Below, in pieces: positions 1 to 5,446 of a stretch of 8,435 bases of DNA. The notes beneath the pieces are model-generated. The model had not been told where the DNA came from. It did no database searches and worked only from the letters and a program-made list of their open reading frames with translations. Position numbers and translations under genes: made by a program. Source of the DNA: an uncultured Ruminococcus sp. Its GTDB lineage: Bacteria; Bacillota; Clostridia; Oscillospirales; CAG-272. The stretch lies in the NCBI GenBank assembly GCA_902766575.1, contig CACXED010000329.1, positions 1-8,435 on the forward strand, written 5' to 3'. Within the stretch, counting starts at the first letter, position 1, and every line of letters begins with the position of its first letter.

Positions 1-19
1 AAAATATTTGAAATTTGTA

Positions 20-48
20 TTGACAAATGAGCGATATGGTAGTATAAT
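20..48 (+). promoter_or_regulatory. Sigma-A type promoter of the sugar operon
   Basis: A perfect -35 hexamer TTGACA (20-25) and a perfect -10 hexamer TATAAT (43-48) are separated by 17 bp, the ideal spacing for the housekeeping sigma factor. AT-rich DNA lies just upstream (1-19). Transcription would start around 54-56, leaving a leader of about 30 nt before the isomerase start codon. Both boxes overlap inverted repeats, so this very strong promoter is probably held down by a repressor. Promoter seen in sequence; repression is inferred. Confidence 0.88.
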
Positions 49-61
49 AATACTACCATAT
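34..61. promoter_or_regulatory. Palindromic operator candidate over the -10 box
   Basis: Two perfect 12-bp arms, ATATGGTAGTAT (34-45) and ATACTACCATAT (50-61), flank a 4-bp centre AATA (46-49). The palindrome covers the whole -10 box and the predicted transcription start, which is the classic position for a repressor-binding site. Only the right arm would be transcribed, so this is more likely a DNA operator than an RNA hairpin. The cognate regulator is not identifiable from the site; the RpiR-family gene downstream is a candidate, and GntR- or TetR-type regulators are alternatives. Confidence 0.7.
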
Positions 62-71
62 TATTTATTAT

Positions 72-78
72 AGGGGTG
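72..78 (+). promoter_or_regulatory. Ribosome binding site of the isomerase gene
   Basis: AGGGGTG ends 7 nt before the ATG at 86. This selects the ATG at 86 rather than the in-frame ATG at 92 or the out-of-frame ATG at 76, which overlaps the site. Confidence 0.7.
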
Positions 79-85
79 AAAAGCC

Positions 86-1516
86 ATGAATATGAAAACC
101 AGACCAAAGGTCGGTATGCTCCTGATCGGCGCCAAGCGCTTCCGCGAGCTCGGACAGGGGACTGCCGACGGAACCTACGACGAAAGAAAGCTCTCCGAAG
201 CGGAGAGATATCTCAACCGCTTCGGAGAGTTCGCCGACATCGTCTACGACGGTATTGTCTACGAGCGTGAGGACGTCGAGCGCACAGTCACCCGCTTCTT
301 TGACGAGAGGGTCGACTGCGTGTTCGCAATGTACCTCTCATGGGCGGAGGACTTCACTTGGATACGCTTCCTCAGGGAGATGCCGCCGGTGCCGATCTTC
401 TTCTCGTCGGTAGTGCGCGATAAGCTCGACATCACCGACACCAACGACGAGAACCAGTTCATCGACTTCCTTTCCGCCGGAGCGCTCGTCGGAGTTCAGG
501 AGGCGTCCGGCTCGTTCAGACGCTTCGACCGCCCGATGTGCGAGAGCTTCATCGGCACGCTCGACGAGGTCGCGGAGAGGTTCAGAATCTTCGCAAAGGC
601 GGCTCACGTCCGCGCACAGCTCAGAAAGACGAATCTGAGCCTGCTCTCCTGCTACAACGAGGCGATGTGGGCTACATATGTCGATCCCTACAACATCTTC
701 TCAAAGATCGGTCCGGAGATCCACTTCCTGAGCGTTCAGGAGCTGACCGACGAGATCTCAAAGGTCTCCGACAGCTTCACGGACGAGCTTACAAAGTCGA
801 TTGCCGACAGCTACCGCATGATGCCCAACGTCGACTACGAGAAGTTCAAGGCGTCCGTCCGCGCCTCCTACGCGATGGAGCAGATAGCCGCAAAGGCTAA
901 CACCGATCTGCTTGTTCTCAACGACATCGACACGGTGCTGTTCAAGTACGTCGGACTGCGCCCGGGCTTCACGCCGACCGATAAGAGCATCGAGATGGTG
1001 ACCGTCCCCGAGGGAGATATCGGCGGAGGACTTGCCACATATATCCTCCAGCTTTTAGCCGGAACGAACGCGAACTTCATCGAGCCTTTCTACATCGACC
1101 ACGCGAACCGCGGCTTTGTCGCCGGACACGCCGGACCTAACGATTACCGCGAAGCTCCCGAGAACGTCGTCATCGCTCGCGACGAGCGCTTTGCCAAGAC
1201 CGCATGGAAGTACGCCGGAGCGCCCTTTGCATGGTACGTATTCCCGGCGGGAATGAAAACTATGCTCCACATGAGCGAGAAGAACGGCGTTATGAAGATG
1301 GTCTGCACGCTCGTCGAGTGCCTGCCGACCAAGCACTATCTCGCAAGCTACTCGCACGCCAACTTCCGTCACCCGACTCTCGCGCCAGAGGAGCTTTTCA
1401 ACCGTATCATCGAAAACGGCGTGACCCAGCACTACGGCATCGTCGCCGGAGACGTGACCGCCGAGCTCGAGGTGCTCGCAAAGCTCTGCGGCTTTGAATT
1501 TGTCTGCATAAAATAA
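86..1516 (+). CDS. L-arabinose/L-fucose isomerase family protein
   Basis: 476-residue cytoplasmic protein of the AraA/FucI superfamily, metal-dependent enzymes that interconvert aldoses and ketoses. The C-terminal half carries the AraA-type metal ligands in the right order and spacing: E309 (PEGD), E333 (FIEPF), H348 (AGH) and H449 (TQHYG). These correspond to E306, E333, H350 and H450 of E. coli AraA. The final stretch (TAELEVLAKLCGFEFV) resembles the end of arabinose isomerases. The N-terminal half (about residues 8-180) fits the substrate-binding Rossmann-like domains. Length is close to the roughly 500 residues of AraA. It is first in an operon; the next gene's ribosome binding site overlaps its TAA. 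Divergence from classic AraA is large, so the substrate cannot be assigned: an L- or rare aldose is possible. The family assignment is firm, the activity probable. Confidence 0.82.
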   Translation: MNMKTRPKVGMLLIGAKRFRELGQGTADGTYDERKLSEAERYLNRFGEFADIVYDGIVYEREDVERTVTRFFDERVDCVFAMYLSWAEDFTWIRFLREMPPVPIFFSSVVRDKLDITDTNDENQFIDFLSAGALVGVQEASGSFRRFDRPMCESFIGTLDEVAERFRIFAKAAHVRAQLRKTNLSLLSCYNEAMWATYVDPYNIFSKIGPEIHFLSVQELTDEISKVSDSFTDELTKSIADSYRMMPNVDYEKFKASVRASYAMEQIAAKANTDLLVLNDIDTVLFKYVGLRPGFTPTDKSIEMVTVPEGDIGGGLATYILQLLAGTNANFIEPFYIDHANRGFVAGHAGPNDYREAPENVVIARDERFAKTAWKYAGAPFAWYVFPAGMKTMLHMSEKNGVMKMVCTLVECLPTKHYLASYSHANFRHPTLAPEELFNRIIENGVTQHYGIVAGDVTAELEVLAKLCGFEFVCIK

Positions 1517-1521
1517 AGGAG
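1515..1521 (+). promoter_or_regulatory. Ribosome binding site of the PMI-like gene
   Basis: AAAGGAG overlaps the TAA stop of the isomerase gene and sits 10 nt before the ATG at 1532. It favours that ATG over the in-frame ATG three codons later and points to coupled expression of the two genes. Confidence 0.7.
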
Positions 1522-1531
1522 AATATATAAA

Positions 1532-3346
1532 ATGAGCTTCATGTTCAATCCCTACCCCTACAACGATCCGATCGCTGTCAACCACATCACCGCGCCGGGA
1601 GTAGACCTCTCGACCGTGCTGACCTGCCCGAACTGCATCAAGGCGGAGATAAAGAAATCCGCTGAAAAGCTCGGACGCGGAGTCATCGCGATCGACGGCT
1701 ACGTAACCGCGCCTTTCGCGCTCCTCGCCGACATGGCTAAGGAGGCTGTCGAAGCCGCAGGAATCAAGGCTGAGGTCGTCTGCACCCGCTCGCTGGCAAA
1801 GCCCGCCGCCGAGCTCGCCGAAACGCTTAAGGAATATCTCCCCGAGGACAGAGCCAAGGACCCGGTTTTGCTCTACGGTAAAATCTGGGACAAGGGCTAC
1901 CGCGGTCTGATGGACGACGCTAAGGTCAAGGCTCTCGCCGAAAAGGCAAAGAGCTTCGACGGAATCACGATCATCGTCGGAAACGGTGCGCTCTGCCCCG
2001 AGCTCATCGGACTTGCCGGCTACAGAATTTTTGCCGACATAACTCCCAAGCAGGCTGTCCTCAACGTCAAGAAGGGCAACTACCTGAACTACGGCGTAGA
2101 CGAGCCGCTGCCTTTCAAGGCGGCTATGCGCCGGAATTACTACGTCGATTTCGACCAGAGCTTCAACCTCAGAAAGGGACTGCTCGAGAACGGCTCGTTC
2201 GACCTCTACATCGCCGCCGACGACGCCGAGAATCTCAAGGCTATGCCCTACGAGACGATGAAGGCTCTGCTCCTGCGCGCGACCGACTACCCGTTCAGAT
2301 GCCGTCCGGTCTATCTCGAGGGCGTATGGGGCGGTTACTTCACGATGAAGGAGCGCAATCTCCCGAAGGAGATGAAGAACGCCGCGTGGATATTCGACCT
2401 CATTCCTATGGAGGTCTCGGTCGTACTCGAGGTCGGCGGGCTCGAGCTCGAGTTCCCCTACTACACGCTCATCGGCGCGAACGGAAAGAAGCTCCTCGGC
2501 GAGCAGTGCGTCAAGGATTTCGGCGGATACTTCCCGATACGGTTCAACTTTGACGATACCTTCCACTCCTCCGGAAATATGTCGATTCAGCTCCATCCCG
2601 GCGAAAAGTTCCTCAAGGAGAACTCCAACGAGCTCGGACGGCAGGACGAGAGCTACTACATAGTCGCTACCGCTCAGGACGCAAAGACCTACCTCGGCTT
2701 CAGACAGGATGCGGATATCGACCAGTTCCTCGCCGACATCAAGCGTTCCGAGACCGAGCATACTCCTGTCGATTATCAGAAGTACATCTATGCCGTCGAG
2801 TCGAAGCCCGGCGTGCAGGTCATGATACCGAACGGCACGATCCACGCCTCGGGCAGAAATCAGCTCATTCTCGAAATCGGCTCGCTGACCGTCGGCTCGT
2901 ACACCTACAAGATGTACGACTACCTCAGAAAGGACCTCGACGGCAATCCCCGCCCGATCCACAGCTACTACGGCGAGATGAACCTGAACCGCGATATGCG
3001 CGAGGACTACGTCAAGGCTAACCTCGTCAACGGCGGAAAGCGCACGCTCCGCTCGGGCGACGGCTGGGAGGAGTATGTCGTCGGCGAGTGCGACAGACTT
3101 TACTTCTCGCTGCGCAACGAAAAGTTCGGCGAGAAGATCGAGGACAATACCAACGACGACTTCCACGTGCTGACCCTCGTCGACGGCGAGGAGGTCGAGA
3201 TCCGCTCGAAGAAGGATCCGTCGCTCAGCTTCACACAGCACTTCCTCGACATCATCGTCGTACCCGCGTCGTTCGGCGAGTACGAGATCATCAACAAGAA
3301 GCCCGGAACGGTCATCGTCGAGCACAAGACGATGCTTAAGAGATGA
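1532..3346 (+). CDS. Large class I mannose-6-phosphate isomerase-like cupin protein
   Basis: 604-residue protein whose part from about residue 255 is a type I phosphomannose isomerase (cupin) domain. It has VWGGYF (265-270), the metal-site motif SIQLHP with Q353 and H355, E373 (DESYYIV), and IPNGTIH with H438, followed by LEIGS...SYTYKMYDY as in ManA proteins. All four expected metal ligands are therefore present. Residues 1-250 are an extension absent from short ManA enzymes. VIAIDGYVTAPFALLADMA (51-69) has the strand-loop-helix look of a nucleoside-kinase P-loop region but no GKS/T, so it should not bind phosphate that way. A CPNC pair lies at 32-35. Such proteins of about 600 residues are commonly annotated class I mannose-6-phosphate isomerase without experimental proof. 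It probably isomerises a hexose phosphate made by the ROK kinase encoded next; the substrate is inferred. The gene overlaps that kinase gene by 4 nt. Confidence 0.8.
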   Translation: MSFMFNPYPYNDPIAVNHITAPGVDLSTVLTCPNCIKAEIKKSAEKLGRGVIAIDGYVTAPFALLADMAKEAVEAAGIKAEVVCTRSLAKPAAELAETLKEYLPEDRAKDPVLLYGKIWDKGYRGLMDDAKVKALAEKAKSFDGITIIVGNGALCPELIGLAGYRIFADITPKQAVLNVKKGNYLNYGVDEPLPFKAAMRRNYYVDFDQSFNLRKGLLENGSFDLYIAADDAENLKAMPYETMKALLLRATDYPFRCRPVYLEGVWGGYFTMKERNLPKEMKNAAWIFDLIPMEVSVVLEVGGLELEFPYYTLIGANGKKLLGEQCVKDFGGYFPIRFNFDDTFHSSGNMSIQLHPGEKFLKENSNELGRQDESYYIVATAQDAKTYLGFRQDADIDQFLADIKRSETEHTPVDYQKYIYAVESKPGVQVMIPNGTIHASGRNQLILEIGSLTVGSYTYKMYDYLRKDLDGNPRPIHSYYGEMNLNRDMREDYVKANLVNGGKRTLRSGDGWEEYVVGECDRLYFSLRNEKFGEKIEDNTNDDFHVLTLVDGEEVEIRSKKDPSLSFTQHFLDIIVVPASFGEYEIINKKPGTVIVEHKTMLKR

Positions 3347-4218
3347 AGCGCTGGGTTATCGCGATAGACGCCGGAGGGACCTTCTTCAAGTCGGCGGTGA
3401 TCTCGAGCGAGGCTGAGGTGCTTGAGGGCTCGGTGCTGACCGTCCCGGCGAACTCGGACGGCTCGCCCGAAACCGTCCGCGAGGGCTATCGGAAAACACT
3501 CGAGGCTCAGCTCGAAAACGCAAGGAAGGTCGGAGCCGAGATTTCAGCCGTAGCGATCGACACTCCCGGTCCCTTCGACTACGAGGGCGGCTATTCGAAA
3601 ATGGAGCATAAATTCAAGGCGATCTACAATATCCCGCTCCGTCCGTGGATAGAGGAGGTCGTCGGAAAGCTGCCCGTGACCTTTATTCACGACTCGGCGG
3701 CGTTCCTGTCGGGCGAGATGTGGCATTCTCCCTACGGAGACTACAAAAACGCGGCGGGAGTGATGCTCGGAACGGGGCTCGGCTTTGCGACAATGAAGGA
3801 CGGCGTAGTGCTGAGAAAGCCGGACGGCTCGCCGCTCTACTCGGTCTGGGGACTGCCCTACAGAGACGGAATTGCCGAGGACTACGTGTCGGGACGCGGA
3901 ATTTCGGCGCGGTATAAATCGGCAAAGCTCTCCGCAAAGGATATCGAGCTGCGCGCAAAGGACGGAGACGCCGAGGCAAAGGCTGTCTACGCCGAGACCG
4001 GAGCGATACTCGCCGAGGTCATCAAGCCCTATCTCGATAAGGTCGGCGCGGAGATACTTATCCTCGGCGGTCAGATCAGCCGCGGACTGCCGCTCTTTGA
4101 AAAGGAGCTCAGAGAGGGACTTTCGGAGGTCGGAACGCTAAAGGTCATAACCCGGTCAAAGCGGCTCGAGGCGTCGCATATGCTCGGCGCGGCCTGCGAC
4201 TGCTTTTCGAAAATCTGA
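3343..4218 (+). CDS. ROK-family sugar kinase
   Basis: 291-residue cytoplasmic ROK (repressor, ORF, kinase) family protein without the N-terminal DNA-binding domain of ROK repressors, so a kinase. Visible ATPase-fold motifs are the phosphate-1 loop IDAGGT (8-13), VAIDTPGP (70-77), FIHDSAA with the probable catalytic base D117, the phosphate-2 loop GTGLG (143-147) and GGQIS (242-246). The usual ROK zinc motif (CxCGxxGCxE) is absent; its place is taken by YRDGIAEDYVSG (173-184), which keeps acidic residues but no cysteines. The ATG overlaps the preceding TGA (ATGA, 3343-3346) and no well-spaced ribosome binding site is seen, so translation is probably coupled to the PMI-like gene. It likely phosphorylates the sugar, or the ketose, handled by the two upstream enzymes. 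The exact sugar is unknown. Confidence 0.86.
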   Translation: MKRWVIAIDAGGTFFKSAVISSEAEVLEGSVLTVPANSDGSPETVREGYRKTLEAQLENARKVGAEISAVAIDTPGPFDYEGGYSKMEHKFKAIYNIPLRPWIEEVVGKLPVTFIHDSAAFLSGEMWHSPYGDYKNAAGVMLGTGLGFATMKDGVVLRKPDGSPLYSVWGLPYRDGIAEDYVSGRGISARYKSAKLSAKDIELRAKDGDAEAKAVYAETGAILAEVIKPYLDKVGAEILILGGQISRGLPLFEKELREGLSEVGTLKVITRSKRLEASHMLGAACDCFSKI

Positions 4219-4227
4219 ATAAATTTT

Positions 4228-4265
4228 GGGAGAGAATCTGCTTCTGCGCGGTTCTCTCCTTTTTA
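4228..4265 (+). terminator. Intrinsic terminator of the sugar operon
   Basis: A perfect 8-bp stem, GGAGAGAA (4229-4236) with TTCTCTCC (4252-4259), a 15-nt loop and a run of five T (4260-4264) begin 10 nt after the kinase stop codon. This ends the three-gene operon and isolates the regulator gene downstream. Confidence 0.88.
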
Positions 4266-4343
4266 TAAAATGACGCATAAATCGACTTTTTTTGTGAACC
4301 CGATGTAAAATTTGCTTCTATTAAAAAAATGTGCCGTAAGCCC

Positions 4344-4372
4344 TTGCAATTTTTGTGCTGATAGTGTATAAT
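4344..4372 (+). promoter_or_regulatory. Promoter of the RpiR-family regulator gene
   Basis: The -35 box TTGCAA (4344-4349, four of six consensus bases) and a perfect -10 box TATAAT (4367-4372) are 17 bp apart. Transcription should begin near 4379, inside a tandem ATGGAAC repeat (4376-4382 and 4384-4390), giving a leader of about 60 nt. It is weaker than the other two promoters in the window, as expected for a regulator. Confidence 0.75.
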
Positions 4373-4375
4373 AAT

Positions 4376-4390
4376 ATGGAACGATGGAAC
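4376..4390 (+). repeat. Tandem ATGGAAC direct repeat at the regulator gene's transcription start
   Basis: ATGGAAC occurs twice, separated by a single G, directly after the -10 box of the regulator promoter. Its position would suit an operator for autoregulation, but two 7-bp copies may be chance. Confidence 0.45.
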
Positions 4391-4443
4391 TAATTACGAA
4401 ACTGTTCGCGTCAATAATTAAATAATGTGGGGAGCTGTTTGAA

Positions 4444-5298
4444 CTGCGCTGCTATCTTAATATCAAGGAAAGCTACGACCGCCTTTCGGTCAGCGAAAAA
4501 CGTATCGCAAAATACATCATCGACAATCCGCAGGAGGTCGTGCGGATGCCGATAAGCGATCTGGCTGATAAATGCCAGACGAGCAAGCCGACCGTCGTAA
4601 GACTCTGCAAAACGCTCGGCTACAGCGGCTATAAAGAGCTTTGTATGTACCTCAACGCCGACATAATGCTCAGCGACAACGGCGAGATGAGCTACAAGGA
4701 CATAAGCCCTAACGACGATTCCAAGGACATCGTCGCCAAGGTCTGCGAAAATAATATCAAGGCGATCAAGAACACAATGGAGATCATGGACTACGAGGCG
4801 CTGAACCGTGCGGTCGAGCTTCTTGTCAAGGCGCGGAGGATCGACTTCTACGGAGTAGGGAACTCGGGCTTTGTCGCGCTCGACGCGCAGAACAAATTTC
4901 TGCGCATAAACAAGCTCGCCACGGCTCAGACCGACCCGCATCTCCAGATACTCACGGCGTCCAACCTCTCAAAGAACGACGCGGCGGTCTTTATCTCCTA
5001 CACCGGCGAGACCCGCGACCTTCTCGAGACGCTGGAGATCGTCAAGACCACCGGCGCTCAGACGATGAGCATCACCCGACTCGGGAAAAATTCGCTCTCT
5101 GAGGCGACCGACATCAATCTTTTCATGGTCTCGGACGAGAACTTCATCCGCTCGGGAGCCATGAGCTCGCGTATCGGGCAGCTCTGCATAATCGACATAC
5201 TTTTCTCGATCGTGACGAGCCGGCTTTACAGCGACATCAAGCCCTATCTCGACCGTTCGATGGCGGCGTCGAAAAAGAAAAAGACGCTGATGGTCTGA
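4444..5298 (+). CDS. RpiR/MurR-family transcriptional regulator (HTH + SIS), start uncertain
   Basis: Regulator with an RpiR-type helix-turn-helix domain (about residues 1-77: ESYDRLSVSEKRIAKYII, then ISDLADKCQTSKPTVVRLCKTLGYSGYKEL) and a C-terminal SIS phosphosugar-binding domain (FYGVGNSG at 135-142, ISYTGETRDLL at 184-194, RSGAMSSRIGQL at 236-247). It ends in a lysine-rich tail. SIS domains of this family bind sugar phosphates or amino-sugar phosphates, which modulate DNA binding, so it probably controls the adjacent sugar operon. The conserved N-terminal helix is encoded from about 4444, yet that frame has no ATG, GTG or TTG between the TAA at 4423 and the GTG at 4540. I chose CTG at 4444: it is 9 nt after GGGGAG (4429-4434) and gives 284 residues, normal for the family. 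Alternatives are GTG 4540, ATG 4546 (8 nt after AGGAGG), or TTG 4439 with a 1-nt deletion. Family certain; start open. Confidence 0.85.
   Translation: MRCYLNIKESYDRLSVSEKRIAKYIIDNPQEVVRMPISDLADKCQTSKPTVVRLCKTLGYSGYKELCMYLNADIMLSDNGEMSYKDISPNDDSKDIVAKVCENNIKAIKNTMEIMDYEALNRAVELLVKARRIDFYGVGNSGFVALDAQNKFLRINKLATAQTDPHLQILTASNLSKNDAAVFISYTGETRDLLETLEIVKTTGAQTMSITRLGKNSLSEATDINLFMVSDENFIRSGAMSSRIGQLCIIDILFSIVTSRLYSDIKPYLDRSMAASKKKKTLMV
4532..4537 (+). promoter_or_regulatory. Internal AGGAGG site before ATG 4546
   Basis: A full-consensus Shine-Dalgarno sequence lies inside the regulator's reading frame, 8 nt ahead of an in-frame ATG at 4546. Initiation there would give a 250-residue protein lacking the first helix of the HTH domain. 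It could be the real start, a second start, or a by-product of encoding Gln-Glu-Val as CAG GAG GTC. Confidence 0.4.
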
Positions 5299-5330
5299 TT
5301 TTAGGGGATTTCCTAATTGCTCAATTATCG

Positions 5331-5384
5331 CGCGCGGTCGGAGTGAATATTTATAATTTATTTGTATTGACAACCGACCGCGCG
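5331..5384. repeat. 11-bp GC-rich inverted repeat around the carA -35 region
   Basis: CGCGCGGTCGG (5331-5341) and CCGACCGCGCG (5374-5384) are perfect reverse complements separated by 32 bp of AT-rich DNA. The right arm fills most of the spacer between the carA -35 and -10 boxes; the left arm lies about 26 bp upstream of the -35 box. It could be a paired operator for carAB, or form a hairpin at the 3' end of readthrough RNA from the regulator gene, which has no obvious T-tract terminator. Confidence 0.65.
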
Positions 5385-5395
5385 TATGATATAAT
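5367..5395 (+). promoter_or_regulatory. Strong extended -10 promoter of carAB
   Basis: Perfect TTGACA (5367-5372), 17-bp spacer, extended -10 dinucleotide TG (5387-5388) and perfect TATAAT (5390-5395). Transcription would start near 5402, leaving a leader of about 45 nt, too short for a classical leader attenuator or pyrimidine/arginine riboswitch. The 14-mer ATTTGTATTGACAA (5360-5373) is identical to the -35 region of the sugar operon promoter (13-26). Confidence 0.9.
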
Positions 5396-5434
5396 ATTGA
5401 AAATAACAGCATCAAAAATGATACAGGCTGAATC

Positions 5435-5440
5435 GGAGGA
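5435..5440 (+). promoter_or_regulatory. Ribosome binding site of carA
   Basis: GGAGGA followed after 6 nt by ATG 5447; this fixes the carA start. Confidence 0.75.
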
Positions 5441-5446
5441 AAAAAT

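Noticed and set aside
1055..3325. A 756-codon open frame on the minus strand across the isomerase end and the PMI-like gene
   Set aside because: Its translation is low-complexity (rich in V, L, E, D, R) with no recognisable motif. It mirrors a GC3-rich sense gene full of GAC, GAG, CTC and GTC codons, a well-known cause of long antisense frames. The sense gene has clear catalytic motifs and a ribosome binding site.
3683..3979. Short minus- and plus-strand frames inside the ROK kinase gene
   Set aside because: They are arginine/serine-rich translations typical of out-of-frame reading of this gene, with no motifs and no ribosome binding sites.
5301..5316. Short hairpin TTAGG/CCTAA just after the regulator stop codon
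   Set aside because: Only five pairs, and no T tract follows; too weak to call a terminator.
5402..5446. Riboswitch or PyrR/T-box attenuator in the carA leader
   Set aside because: The leader is only about 45 nt, has no strong hairpin (just a 4-bp ATCA/TGAT stem at 5411-5422) and no terminator before the ribosome binding site.
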